From contig NC_133122.1 in the NCBI RefSeq assembly GCF_033568475.1, positions 20,457,723-20,521,722 on the forward strand: a stretch of DNA of 64,000 nucleotides, written 5' to 3'. Position 1 is the first letter of the stretch, and each line of letters starts with the position of its first letter. The stretch comes from Henckelia pumila. Lineage: Eukaryota; Streptophyta; Magnoliopsida; Lamiales; Gesneriaceae. The position numbers were made by a program, and so were the translations under genes. The notes under the pieces were generated by a model. It did no database searches. It saw nothing but the letters and a program-made list of their open reading frames with translations, and was not told the DNA's origin. Of this stretch, positions 1 to 11,515 are shown in pieces.

Positions 1-992
1 CTTGCATGTAATTTGTTTATTATTTTGTTGCATTTTATTTTTTAAATTTTTTGTAATTAGTTTAGTGTTTCATTTATTTAATTATGATAAATTTATTTGA
101 AGTTTTTTATATTTTTTTCATAAATTAATTATTTTAATATTTATAAAAAAAACACTAAATGAAAATAATGAACAAAATAATGATAAAAAAACACAACATA
201 TTTTAGTACAAACATTTATTAAAAACACAATTTATTACAAACATTTATTGTCGACTTAATTTAGTTTAGAAAACATGCGATTTTTTTTAGACGGAAAAAA
301 TATAAAATATTAAAAAACATACCACCATAATTTATTACAAACATTTTGTGCTTAATAATATAATAAATAATTATTAATAAATTATACGTTTTTTAGTTGA
401 ATCAACTAATCGAAATAATTTAGTTGAAATCTATATTATATAATTATTAAATTATATATGTGTGTTGTAAAAGAAAAAAAATATTAAAAAGGAGTATTTG
501 GTAATATATAGAGGATATGGGTTGGAAAAGGTTTTGAAAAATAAAGATCACAAATCTCTATTTCAGAGGATAGAGGATGAAAAATAGAGAATATGGATTG
601 GAAGAAGCTTTCCCAAATACTACTTAGAAAATTAAGTGATAACCCAAATTAGGGACAGAAGGCTACGAATATCTTGTACAACACTCCTAAAAACTTTAAT
701 AATCAATCAACAACATATAATGGTACATCGCTTTGAAAATCTTTGAGTAGTACAACAAGATCCTAATTTACAACTTTACCAATCCCCCTACCATTGTGAC
801 CCAAATGAGGGTCCTATCTCTTTTTTGTTTGTACACCAAACATGTTAGTACATTTCTACATACAAATTGTTCAACAGAGGAAACTCTCTACTTCGGAAGC
901 TCAGGAGAAAAGTGGTAAAAAGAAAAAGAAAAACTCGATCGGTACCTCTGACTCTTGTTAGCCGTGTATATGGTCAACCGAATAAAACACGT
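1..992. other. AT-rich spacer downstream of the acyltransferase gene
   Basis: No gene is visible here. The stretch is very AT-rich up to about 480 and somewhat less so afterwards. The part nearest 992 lies downstream of the minus-strand acyltransferase stop codon and probably holds its 3' UTR. A possible short MITE lies at 491-624 and is listed separately. Confidence 0.6.
491..624. mobile_element. Possible short MITE
   Basis: A 134-bp stretch begins with GGAGTATTTGG and ends with CCCAAATACTACTT, which are imperfect inverted copies of about ten bases. Inside it the phrase 'tagag(g/a)atatgg(g/a)ttggaa' occurs twice in direct orientation. This is compatible with a small hAT-like MITE, but no target duplication was identified and the arms are short, so the call is weak. 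Confidence 0.25.
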
Positions 993-3900
993 TTATGGTG
1001 AAGTTGATGTTCCGATGAGATTATCATATCTCGTTGGAAAGCGAAGGCCGGAACCAAGATGTCCTGACACGGGACAAAACCAGCAAAGGATGTTCGAACC
1101 AAGAATCTGTAACAAATGAAACAGCCAAATCAATTACATGAGAATTTGAAGATCGGTTTATTAATGTCGAAAAAAATGGAAATGATATTTTACAGACCAT
1201 TGTTAAATTCTCATAAACACCGATATCATAAGGATGCAAATAGATTTCACCTCCTTTCTCTGCAAGCCACATAGCTCTCACCCCTTCATGGTACTGTTCC
1301 ATGGAAATTGAAACAATGCACATACTATGATATTTTTCCGACAATATATACTAGGGAGAAGAGTCGAGTCCACAAACCTCGATTGTTGTCTTGTTGTGTG
1401 TAACAAGATAAATATGCCAGCCAAGAAAAAACCCCAGAGCCAAACTTAAAGGAACTAATAATAACCCTGAAATCACCTGAACTTTAAATCACATACAGTG
1501 AGCCAAACCACCAAAGGCCATAGAGACAAAAATGAATGAGTAGACATTACATATAATATTCTGAGAGAATCTTCAGAATTTTCAGAATCTCTCCGAGAGT
1601 CAGCACTCAAGCTACCAATTAGAAGTACCTGGGGTAACACAGGGCGACCAATGAACAGAGAAGAACAAATGAAAAATAACAAGGGCATTATCAGGTAGTA
1701 TTCAACAACAAACATGAGAAAGGGATGATAATACAAATTTACATACCAGGGAATAAATGCATGCGCTAACAGCATAACAAACAAAGACGAAGAAGATCTT
1801 ATAGTTTGCATGGCCCACACAGTTGTTGATCCAAATGCAATGGTGATCCTTACATCGAGAGGTAGCAATTTTTAACACAATATCCAAGATATTCAAGAAA
1901 TTGTACAACAATGTTGTGAACTATGCATACCATTCGTAGAACACATCGATTACATAAACGGCAATGATGGGCACGAGGTGGCTTATAGTGGGAACACTTT
2001 TGGCAGTACCTTAAGTCACCACCCTGCAAAAATAACAAAGCTCAATATGCAGCTCACAGCAAATAACATTCATATTAAAACTTCTCTTTCCATGGTCCTC
2101 TCCCAATAACCAAACATGAAAAATAGTAAAACATAAAAACAAATTGCCCAAGAATCACTTATGGTTTGCTTGGCTTTCGTATTGGTTTTTTGGGAAGAAT
2201 TCTTGAAAAGCCTTTTGGATAAATTGGATGTTTGTTATCTTTACTAATTCATCAAATCGCATCAATTGCCATTTTATATAAAAATATTTGAAATTTTATT
2301 TATGATGATACAACGTATAACCAAATAAATGATATTTCTGTGAATGTTGTAAAATGCTCAATTAAAAGTAATTATTACGTAGGAAGAAATGTAAAGGAGA
2401 GAACATATTTCAGTCAAACCGAATGGAAGTGAAGAATAGCAATTTTTTGTTCTGGGAAAGTAAAATTGTTACGGGGAAACACAAACAAACAAGGCCAGAC
2501 ATTTTTTTAGTGGTTTGAGAGGTTTTCACGTTTATAGAGAAATGAGTACTTCGATAAATGAGACCACAGTAAATAGGCAATCAAATGGCACATGATAAAG
2601 AGGCGTAAACCGCATAATATTAGTAAGATTCCAGAAGACAAATTCAATGGTATTTTGCTAAAGACATCAAAGGGGTGACTCACTTTCATTACCTTAAGCA
2701 TCAAACAAAAATCAACAACTATAGATAAGGACGTGCGTTACACATTGAGTGATCATAGAAACAACAAACTCGATTTATGAATCAGCATCTGCATTATACA
2801 TTCCAACAAGAGAAAAAAAGTTAATTAAGGTGACAAGCAGAAAAAGGCATCACACATGAGCCACTAATAATTTACCCGGTTTCCATGTATTAGGACACAT
2901 GCAAAGTTATTTAACAGACTAAGGGAACATCTAATACCGACAATAGTATTTTGTTAGGGGCTTGACGCAGTATTGCTTCAAGATTTGATGCAAGTCTGTT
3001 GTTTACTGTACCATAGTCAAAATCAAAAGCTTATAAGCATATACAGAACTGATTCTAATGCTACAGACATGAACACAATGTCCAAACAAAAACAAACATC
3101 TAACACAGTGGTTTTGCTACTGGACAACGCTTTTAAAAATTTGTCCTCTCCAATTTCCCATTCGATGGTTACTAGACACATGAGGTATACTAAGGCTTAT
3201 AGGTGTTGAAGAGCATAGACACAAGGCATGAAGGCGCACTTTACTGAAATGGGCATCTACAACATGATAAGCTTGATTCTATGCGTTTGTTTTGTTTGTG
3301 TGATTGGAGAACATGGTGGCTGGTTATTTGAATGATAAAAAAGTGTGATATGATGAGATAAGTTGAAATAGAAGATAATTATTCGATTATTTTGTTGACT
3401 GTAAATTTCTAGAGTGATAATCTAAACATACATTATCATTAATCAACAAATTTACCCACATTATTTTCAAAATAATACCCTCGCATATCATTCTTCTTCA
3501 CCTTCCCCAATTTTCCTCCCTTTTTCATCTTTTCCAACCACCACAGAACAGCACATTTTCTTTCTCCAAGTTGTACGTCATTTTCCAACTCCATGACTTA
3601 CCTTGATGCTTTGACCCCTATCTCTACCCATTTTCATCTCGTGTATTTTCCAACCATATTCTCCCTCATCCTTACAACTTCTCATCTGAATCACCAATCC
3701 AATCAATCACCAAGGTTACTCGATAAAATTTTCCAATTTTAAATCTCAGAGTAAAAGAAGTTTGCTACATACAACCTTCAAAATCAGGTGGCCACTTGTG
3801 TTTTCTCAATCAGATCTGTGATTCTATTGCGGTAATTTTGGGAAAAACAAGGACCATGGACCCCCTTAGTTTATCTTTTATCGTGAATATCTGCAAAATT

Positions 3901-4621
3901 GTGTATTTTGGGATAATTATGATGCTGGATAACTATGATCCAATATTTTCGGAACAAGGGGTGCCAGAAACTGGCGAAGATGTTTGGTACAGGACCAAAA
4001 CTCGATCGTCTAGTACACTTATTCAAAAAACTTCATTGAGTGCAGTGTAAAGGCAAATTCTTGGAACTTAGAACGGTAGTAAAATTTCATACCCCAAATT
4101 GCACTATTAACCCACAATCAACTTCTCAAAAGCTTGAACGTAATTTCCAAAAATGAATTTAATTAAAAAAAATTAAAAAAAGAAACCCAAGAATAGAATC
4201 ACAAGAATGACATAGCCACTAAATCATTCAACATCGAAAAGACATTATCAAGAATGGTAAGTCACAGATTCAAGAAGTGCCTAAAAGAATCCATCCATAA
4301 ATTTCCAAAAATTAAAAGAACAATGAAAACAAAAAGCAGAAGCAAAACCTTGCGCTTGATCTCGTGGATCTGGTTGTCAGAGTCCTCAACATCGGGCACG
4401 AAAGTGCCCGGTACCCGACCCGGATCAGTACAAATTGCCCGGCGGTAACAGAATATACACGTGACAGCCAAGAACGTGTAAACGGCAGCGTTTAGCATTC
4501 CGGGCGAAGACCCTAGCCCAAACCACTGATCAATGTATACGAATACCGTCGATAAATAGATGTAAGCTATGGCGGCTGTCACGACGATGACGTGGAACGA
4601 AAATTTAGAGCGGCGCATCAT
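993..4621 (-). CDS. PAT16: DHHC-type protein S-acyltransferase, PAT16-like (7 exons)
   Basis: This enzyme transfers palmitate from palmitoyl-CoA to protein cysteines at endomembranes or the plasma membrane. Exons on the minus strand: 4621-4349, 2023-1931, 1848-1747, 1628-1551, 1476-1378, 1293-1198 and 1106-993. All introns are GT-AG and all junctions keep phase, giving 284 residues, close to the usual length of Arabidopsis PAT16. The cysteine-rich domain (about 93-142) contains CQKC, HHCRLC and the catalytic DHHC at 123-126. The family motifs DPG (66-68) and TTIE (212-215) are present. Four hydrophobic segments flank them, two before and two after the DHHC domain. The first in-frame ATG is at 4621; the open frame extends further upstream only through GTG at 4681 and then a TAA. 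The closest family member is judged from recalled family sequences, so PAT15 versus PAT16 is an inference. Confidence 0.9.
2024..4348 (-). other. Large first intron of the PAT16-like gene
   Basis: This 2.3-kb intron separates the N-terminal two transmembrane segments from the cysteine-rich domain. It begins with GT at 4348-4347 and ends with a TTTGCAG acceptor at 2030-2024. Short open frames on both strands inside it have no recognisable protein features. No transposon ends were recognised. Confidence 0.75.
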
Positions 4622-5088
4622 TCCAGTACCAGAATATATTTCACAAATCTTGCGAAGAAGTGGCGTGTGGGGCGGAGGCACCGGCGTAATTACGGATTAC
4701 GGCGGCGACTCCAGCGGCGGCGTTCTCGAGTTTTCTTTTATTTTAGCAGAGTTTAAGCGGGCCGGTGGCTTGGCCAATGGAAGTGAGTTTGGGAAGGGTG
4801 TGATTTATTAGTTATATTACCAAGACTTCTAAGTTAACGTAGGAGTAACTTTGTTTTCCTTGTTTCCAAAAAAATAAAATAAAAAAAATTGTATTTCTCT
4901 TATGTCGAAAAAAAAAATTGTTTTAGCTTTCTTGTCCATGTTAAATACTAATATATGATTTTTGAATATTCGACCGTAGTATGAAACATTAAAAATATGA
5001 TACTAATATATGATATTGAAATATCAATTGTTTAGATCTGGTACTAATATATTATTGTTGAGTATCCAAATATTTGTTACAAGTATTG
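4622..5088. other. Upstream region and 5' UTR of the PAT16-like gene
   Basis: The segment next to 4621 is GC-richer (about 4680-4740) than the surrounding DNA and probably holds the 5' UTR and promoter of the minus-strand acyltransferase gene. A plus-strand open frame through 4569-4811 runs antisense to exon 1 and has no protein features. From about 4850 to 5079 the DNA is plain AT-rich spacer. No clear TATA box was found. Confidence 0.45.
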
Positions 5089-5352
5089 GGGCTAATTGCA
5101 TTCACACCCCCTGTGAAAAGTCTAAAAGACATAAAACCCCTGTGTAAAATTAATAGCATGTTAGACCTTATGTTTTAAAAAAATTAGCATAAAAACCCCT
5201 ATGAAAGGGTATAAATGTGCCCGAGTTTATATAACATAGGGGTGAAATGTGCTACATTTTAAAAAACTTAGGGATGCATTAGCCTATTAATATTTTTTAG
5301 AAGATTTTATGTCTTTTAGACTTTTCACAAGGGGTGTGAATGCAATTAGTTC
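5089..5352. mobile_element. Mutator-type MITE with 9-bp target duplication
   Basis: A 264-bp non-coding element is bounded by terminal inverted repeats of about 48 bp. The left arm starts GGGCTAATTGCATTCACACC and the inverse of the right arm starts GAACTAATTGCATTCACACC; only about three bases differ over 48. The exact nine bases CAAGTATTG flank it at 5080-5088 and 5353-5361. A 9-bp duplication with long inverted repeats is the hallmark of the Mutator (MULE) superfamily. There is no transposase frame, so it is non-autonomous. Confidence 0.88.
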
Positions 5353-5361
5353 CAAGTATTG

Positions 5362-6150
5362 ATATAAATAAAGTTGCACAAATTTGACAGCCAAAGTTTT
5401 ATTTTTTGTACTATATTTAAATCAGTCAGTGCCCAAGATAATTGTGAAATGTTTTCTGATATTGATAACAAAATGAATGTTGACCTGATAAGTTAATGTT
5501 TGTCCTAACATATATTGGAGTGATGCCGAAGTTTGATCACTGGGTGAAGTATAAACTTTTCTAATTAGGAGGATACTTTATTTGAGTTTTGAATTCGAAA
5601 CTTCGTCTCAATTTTAAAATATTAGTATAAATTAATAATCTAGATAGTCGAATAATCTTTTAAATGACATATGATCAGTAGATGGAGCAATTATTAGTTG
5701 ATTTGGAATAATAAAAAAAAAGAGTTGGAAAGGGACTTATGATCAATATGCATGAGAAATCAGTCGGGACAATGGGTTGGGGAGTAGATGTTAACTCCCT
5801 AATGTTACTAAACCTGGTAAACTTGCTAATCAAGATTTATTATCACACTCGGCTCACCAACATTTTGTTGCCTGCAGGTTTATTTATTTATTTATTTTTA
5901 TGCATTGGATTTCTTGTTTTATTATTAAAGTCGAGTGAACTTAACAAATATCATTTATATTTGGAGCCAAGAAAAGTATTTTTTTTAAATGGTGAATTTA
6001 TGAAATAAAGTTGCGCTGAGGCTATATATATATATATATAGCTACATCGAGATAAGTCTATAATATTTGATGTACTATAAAATAACTGAAATCAAGATTA
6101 TTATGTTTTTTATTCCATTTTTTAAAGTAAATCTTTTTTAAAAAACAGAG
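5362..6150. other. AT-rich spacer
   Basis: No gene is supported. An open frame at 5739-6008 on the plus strand has no recognisable domain and typical spacer composition. A perfect AT palindrome, GC(TA)nGC-like, lies near 6024-6043. Confidence 0.5.
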
Positions 6151-7060
6151 AAATTACATAAATCTACTTTTTAAAAACTAAAAAAAAAAAGTCATTTGAT
6201 AAAATTTTCGAGCAAAGAAATTAATCTATCTTTGTTTTGAAAAAAAAAATTTATCGAGCAAAGAAATTAAATAAATCTATCTTTGTTTTGGAAAAAAAAA
6301 AATTTATCGAGCAAAAAAATTAAATAAATCTATCTTTGTTTTGAAAAAAAAAAAAACCGCAGTCAGCGAGAATCAAACCTAAATAAATTAAGAAACCTAC
6401 CAGGTTTCCTAATTTATTTACATAAATCTACTTTTTAAAAACAAAAAAAAACAGTCATTTAAAAAAATTTTCGAGCAAAGAAATTAAATAAATCTATCTT
6501 TGTTTTGAAAAAAAAAAATTTATCGAGCAAAGAAATTAAATAAATCTATCTTTGTTTTGAAAAAAAAAAATTATCGAGCAAAAAAATTAAATAAATCTAT
6601 CTTTGTTTTGAAAAAAAAAAAAATCGCAGTCAGCGAGAATCAAACCCAGGTTTCCTAATTTATTTACATAATTCTACTTTTTAAAAACTAAAAAAAACAG
6701 TCATTTGATAAAATTTTCGAGCAAAGAAATTAAATAAATCTATCTTTGTTTTGAAAAAAAAAAATTTATCGAGCAAAAAAATTAAATAAATCTATCTTTG
6801 TTTTGAAAAAAAAAAAAACCGCAGTCAGCGAGAATCAAACCTAAATAACCAGGTTTTCTAATTTATTTACATAAATCTACTTTTTAAAAACTAAAAAAAA
6901 CAGTCATTTGATAAAATTTTCGAGCAAAAACATTAAATAAATCTATCTTTGTTTTGAAAAAAAAAAAATTTATCGAGCAAAAAAATTAAATAAATCTAAT
7001 CTATCTTTGTTTTAAAAAAAAAAAAAAACCCACAGTCACGGGGAATTAAACCTATATAAA
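6151..7060. repeat. Degenerate tandem array, about 200-270 bp unit, four copies
   Basis: Four copies of a unit are seen, marked by GCAGTCAGCGAGAATCAAAC or its variants at about 6359, 6625, 6821 and 7031, so spacing is 266, 196 and 210 bp. Each unit also holds one or more subrepeats of the form 'cgagcaaagaaattaaataa' followed by 'atctatctttgttttgaaaa' and a run of A. Read on the minus strand the marker is GGTTTGATTCTCGCTGAC, which resembles a Pol III B box followed by a T-rich stretch. The array therefore looks like tandem amplification of a SINE 3' part. Confidence 0.7.
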
Positions 7061-7139
7061 TTAAGAAACCTAGCCGCACAATCGAACTGAGACCACATCT
7101 CAAAGCCGAAGCCTTAACCATTAGGCTAGGGCATCATCG
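7031..7139 (-). mobile_element. tRNA-derived SINE-like sequence
   Basis: On the minus strand, TAGCCTAATGGTTAAGG matches a Pol III A box and, about 30 bases later, GGTCTCAGTTCGATTGTG matches a B box. This spacing is that of a tRNA or tRNA-derived SINE promoter. A tRNA cloverleaf does not close well, so a functional tRNA gene is unlikely. Downstream on the same strand the sequence runs into the GGTTTAATTCCCCGTGACTG motif and a T-rich tail that is shared with the adjacent array. Confidence 0.5.
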
Positions 7140-7353
7140 GCGTTTAATTTGTTCATACAATAAATAATAGTACTCTGCTGGAAAGAATAAAAAAGAACTA
7201 GAAGAAGATAATTTATTGAACTCAATTAACATTACAAAAGTGGATCATACAAGAAACCATATATTTGCACAATTAAATGAAACAATAAATTCTATACGCA
7301 GAAAAAAAAAAGGAACAAACTCCAAAAAAAAAAAAATCAAATGGGAATGGAAA

Positions 7354-9742
7354 TCAGCATTTGGGAAGATCAAGTGGAGGAGGAAGAAGCTTTTGATTTG
7401 GAAGCTTTCCATCTAATACCAGCCATGCCATCTTCAATCCCCAGCTCGTGTGTACTTCCAGATGACAATGCATGAACCACACACCTAATCATATTACAAA
7501 AAAGTGGTTAACATCGTAAATTTCTACGTACCTAAAACTTTGTAAATTAAAATTGTGTGTTAATTACCTGGATTATCAGCCAAGAATCGAATGGCCACCC
7601 ATCCTCCGGCGGGAACTCCGACCGTGTTTCTCTCAACCGGGTCAACAAGATTGAAACTTTTCGGGTCATTTTTCGGGTCGTAATTCCCGAATCCTTGACC
7701 CACAACAAAGAAGTTGAATCCATGGAGATGCAGAGGATGGCTCTCTGCTGCGAGAATGCTGGTATCCTGCATTACCAACTCCACGCTCGTGTTGTACTTC
7801 AGAACCATCAGTTTCGTCCCATTGCTCACCATGGTGTTGTTGGGAGGATTCCCGGTGTAGTTGAACCAATGTAACGGGCTGAAAGGGAAATCCGGGCTGT
7901 AAACGCCGCTCGATTGGCCCGTAAAATGGGCCTGGAGGAGAGCGGTCGTTGGCTGTATGAAGGATATGTTGCTCACTGATGCCGCGAGTCTTGTTCCATT
8001 CGGGCCCTGGCAGGTCTGGTTTCGATCACACTGGCTTGTGCCTAATCCTACTGTGAAAAAGAAGTGTTGGTCGATCTTTTGCGGGACTTTGGCTGGGAAC
8101 TGGGGCGTGGCTAAACTTCGGAGCCTTTTCGAGAATTTTGTGGCGAAAGATGTGTCGTTTAGAGGGGGCAGAACTGGTTTGTACAGGGGAAGTGTCTTCA
8201 TTTGCCCGTCGGATTCGTATTCGAGAATTCCAGCAACGGTGGAGTTGTCAAATGTTCCGGGGCCTGTAACATATGGCCTAGCAGTCATTAGAAAGGTGGC
8301 CCCTGGAAACTTCGGTTTTGTTCTTAAAAGAACGTTTGTGGTCTGTCCAGGGGCGATGAGAATGGTGTTCGTTTTGAACGGTTTTACGTATACTGCATCA
8401 GCATCCACAACTGTGAGGCTGTGGTTGGCAATACTGAAGAAAAGTTCGTCGTTCAGTGCAGCATTGATCATACGGAGGAGGTACGTTTTCCCGGGCTCAA
8501 CCCTCAACTTGAACGTGTCTGTTCGAATTAGGACCAAACATGTGACCCAAATGTAGCGTATAACCACAATTCTTGGAATAAAAATGGAACTTCTTGTCGC
8601 AATTAGTCCTTACCTTTGGCAGAGCAGTTGTACAACGGCCCCGGAAGCCCATTGATCGTATAGGCATCAGAGACGTTTGGAGCGCCACCGGTTTGTAAAG
8701 CTTGACTGATAATGGCCTCAGTATCAGCATTAAACCATTCTCCTGCAGGTCAAACAATAAACAAGATAAGGGGTCACGCACCGAGCCTACCAGCGTGGAA
8801 CAAGCGCATATCCATGTATAGTACACTGATGATGAACTGGTAACAAGCCAAAATCACTGCTAAAGAAGCAGAAAAATGTCTGATGAATTCATTTTTTATA
8901 GTTACCAAATATGATAGGCACTTCCTTGTATGGTTTTTCAAAAGGGTAAGGCACATTATGCTTTGGTAGGATGATCAAAGGCCCGTATAGAGTCGATCTT
9001 AGCCACGAAATATGGGCATGCCACCAAAGGGTTCCACGTTGGCCGACTATGGTGAAGTTGTAAATATAGCTCTGCCCAGTTTGAATAGGGCATTGTGTTA
9101 CATACGCAGGCCCATCCGCCCATCCGCTACGTAGCTGCCTGATCCCATGCCTGTCGTGTTAACGAAAATATCTTAATTAGTTCAAACTAGAAGATTATCA
9201 TATAACTCATAAGGATATATTGGTGAGTTAAGACTAATGCTATGCTATACCAGTGGATGGATATGTTATTTGGGACATGGTTAGTGACTTTGATTAGGAG
9301 ACGATCACCCTCCCTGGCCACGATTCGAGGCCCTGGAAACTGCCCGTTCACTGTAACCATGCTCTTCGTATGGCACAACCGTGTGACGTTTATCATTGTG
9401 ATCTGTATATGATTCAAGAAAATGTGAGGATCATAAATACCGAGTACATCCACACGTTCTTATGTTTTCAAATTTTTATGATCTATAAAATTGTGTAAGT
9501 TTATAGGAAAACTTTAAGAATTTCAAGCGGCGGGATCATCCCTGCAAGGAAGCCCCCTAGCTCCTGGCTCAGCCATTGCATGTATGTAACATGTAAAAAT
9601 CGCGAATAAATTGAGGTTAGGAACATACGTTAAACTCGTAGTTTCTGGTGATGGCTTGTGCATGTTGAGAAAACAAGAACAATGTTATGAATCCCACCAA
9701 GAATTGGATAGAAACGAGAAGTTTAATTTCAGGGGCACCCAT
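7354..9742 (-). CDS. LAC17: Laccase, LAC17-like multicopper oxidase (6 exons)
   Basis: Laccases are secreted blue copper enzymes that oxidise monolignols to radicals during lignin polymerisation in cell walls. Exons on the minus strand: 9742-9629, 9402-9251, 9150-8906, 8742-8614, 8518-7568 and 7484-7354. All introns are GT-AG and phases agree, giving 573 residues, the normal length. Residues 1-30 form a signal peptide ending QHAQA. The four copper-binding motifs are intact: HWHG (88-91), WWHAH (131-135), HPLHLHG (474-480) and [14 protein letters not shown] (536-549). Leu547, ten residues after Cys537, would be the axial position of type 1 copper. Many N-glycosylation sequons are present. Similarity along the whole length to Arabidopsis LAC17 is from recall. 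A degenerate miR397-like site overlaps codons in exon 5. Confidence 0.95.
8449..8469 (-). promoter_or_regulatory. Degenerate miR397-like target site in laccase exon 5
   Basis: Many plant laccase mRNAs are cut by miR397 at the codons for the INAALND segment. Here that segment is present, but compared with the standard miR397 the 21-base site differs at miRNA positions 3, 6, 15 and 21. Position 15 would be a G:U pair; positions 3 and 6 are seed mismatches. Strong control by canonical miR397 is therefore doubtful unless the host miRNA has changed too. Confidence 0.45.
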
Positions 9743-9850
9743 TTTTAGTGTATTTTCTGAGATTTTGGTACGAGGTTTATAAGGAATTAATAATGGGGAA
9801 CGGGATTTTGATTTGTTTGGGTGGTACTGTTGGAACAAAGCCACTGCCAA

Positions 9851-9856
9851 TATATA
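9851..9856 (-). promoter_or_regulatory. Candidate TATA box of the laccase gene
   Basis: TATATA on the minus strand, in the context GATCTATATATTGG, lies about 110 bases upstream of the laccase ATG at 9742. This allows a 5' UTR of roughly 75-80 bases. The assignment rests on spacing and sequence only. Confidence 0.4.
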
Positions 9857-11009
9857 GATCAGTGTATTGGGATATATGGGGCGCTTGGTTGATTAGGTGA
9901 TGCCAATTGGATAAATTTATAGACGTGAAAAAATGTACCAAATATCGGGGGAAATGTTGGTTTTTTTTTATAAAAAAATAAAATAAAATAATAAAATTTG
10001 AGAGGTTATGGTTGGAAAACAACATTAGAGTGGTGTCCAAGACAATCTTGTTCTGTTTTGAATCCTTCCAATCTCTGTCTTTGCAGCTTCAAACGTATAT
10101 GTATGCATAAATTTACACTATAGCCCTTATTTTATTTTCATTTGAGAAAATACAAACCATTTTAATTCATCTACTTTCTCTATTTTGGTGTCCATGACTC
10201 CATACATAGTAAAATATACGACCAAGAGCTATTGATGATAATGATGCAACTATAATCTTTAAAATTAAACTCAAACACTATGTGTCGACCGTTATATTAA
10301 AAAGATTCGAATATACGAGGGTGTGTCCATTTTCAAGTGTCCGAGAATTATGGTTTGTTGAATCAAATAACCATCAGTTCCAAAGCTTGGAAGCATATAT
10401 GGATATGCTTGATGAGAAAGCATGCAAAAAAGAAGCCATGAAGAATTTGATTTGAAGTTAAATGTATAACAAAAACATATATATATTTCATGGACGGCAC
10501 GTTAAGGTGGTGGAGAAGATCAATTTGGTGGTTATGGAGTTGTCACTCTTTAGGTATCCAAATTTTGAAGTAAAATATGTTAAAACAACGTAGGAGGAGT
10601 AGGACAGTTTTCATGTTCTTTTCATTGTTTTGCAGAATTCGAAATTACGGCTTATATGGTCTATCGAAATGAAATTTCAATTTTGATTACCCCCCCCCCC
10701 CTACCCCCCACCAAAAAAAATTTTCCACTTAAATTTTAATTTATATTTTTAAATTTTCAATTGAGTCCGAATATAGAAACCGATACAATTTATATCAAAA
10801 GATAAAATAATATTATGACGAACGTAATTCGAAATTCTATATATCTAGATCGGACAACATTATATTTATATCACTTTCAAAAAAAATACTTTGTATAATT
10901 GCATGAAAAAAAGTGTTCAATTTTATTTGTATAATGTTAATTTGCCAAAAAGAGGTACTTTGAAAATGAAAAAATTCACCATAACTTTGATTTATCTCTA
11001 TTATATTAT
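9857..11009. other. Laccase upstream spacer
   Basis: No gene is supported in this AT-rich stretch. It contains the laccase promoter region nearest to 9857 and a C-rich simple-sequence tract at about 10690-10711, in which two C runs are split by TA. Short open frames are spurious. Confidence 0.5.
10690..10711. repeat. C-rich simple-sequence tract
   Basis: A run of twelve C followed by TA and six more C, then ACC and an A run. It stands out sharply in AT-rich DNA and is a typical slippage-prone microsatellite. Confidence 0.8.
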
Positions 11010-11515
11010 ACCGACAGTTTGGATCAAAACTAAACGTTGGGGTATTTCGAAATAAATATTTTTTTAAAAAAAATTATAAACAAATAAATATATTTTTTTT
11101 AAAAAAGAACAAAACTAAACGTTGGGGTATTTCGAAAATATTGAAATTAAACATAAATGAAATGAAAAGGAAAAACAAAACAAAACAAAACAAAAACTCA
11201 AAAGCCATACCAACGGTCTATTTTTGCTAATGTGATCTATGCTGCCCGGAGGGCAATCCAACACATCACCATGATGTGATGTGAAAATGGTCCGGAGCTA
11301 TTGGACTGCCCGGTCAGCATAGAATGGCCTTGTTAACACATGCTTGTAGTTTGTAGAACCTATTTTTTAATTAAAAAAATGGTAAACAAACAAATATATT
11401 TTTTAAAATAAAAAGAACACAACTAAACGTATGAACATAAAAAAATAATGGAAAAAATAGTGAAAAGAAAAAGGGGGAGAAAAAACAAACACAAAAACTC
11501 AAAAGCCATATATAT
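11010..11515. repeat. Imperfect direct repeats around a foldback
   Basis: The phrase AACTAAACGTTGGGGTATTT occurs at about 11029 and again near 11110, with an eroded relative (AACTAAACGTATGAACAT) near 11420. AAAAACTCAAAAGCCATA ends the second repeat at about 11209 and the third at about 11511. The third repeat lies on the far side of the 11237-11322 foldback. The arrangement suggests segmental duplication of an AT-rich unit with the foldback element between copies. Confidence 0.6.
11237..11322. repeat. Nested inverted repeat (foldback)
   Basis: The outer arms are 11237-11260 (starting CTATGCTGCCCGG) and 11302-11322 (ending CCCGGTCAGCATAG), imperfect inverse copies of about 21 bases. Inside them is a perfect palindromic pair, CACATCAC at 11262-11269 and GTGATGTG at 11276-11283. 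The sequence is much GC-richer than its surroundings. It resembles the core of a foldback MITE, though outer termini and target duplications were not identified. Confidence 0.6.

Noticed and set aside
4622-4681. Longer N-terminus for the acyltransferase starting at 4681
   Set aside because: The codon at 4681 is GTG, not ATG, and a stop lies a few codons upstream; the ATG at 4621 fits the usual N-terminus of the family.
4569-4811. Plus-strand 80-residue frame
   Set aside because: It is antisense to exon 1 of the acyltransferase gene and has no protein features.
5739-6008. 89-residue plus-strand gene
   Set aside because: Low-complexity hydrophobic translation of AT-rich spacer, with no conserved motif.
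6151-7060. CRISPR-like array
   Set aside because: This is plant nuclear DNA; repeat units vary in length, carry poly-A runs and lack constant spacers.
7060-7139. Functional tRNA gene
   Set aside because: A and B boxes are present but the acceptor stem does not pair and no CCA-ready end or normal length is seen; a SINE fits better.
7957-8556. Plus-strand 199-residue frame
   Set aside because: It is a shadow on the opposite strand of the conserved laccase exon 5.
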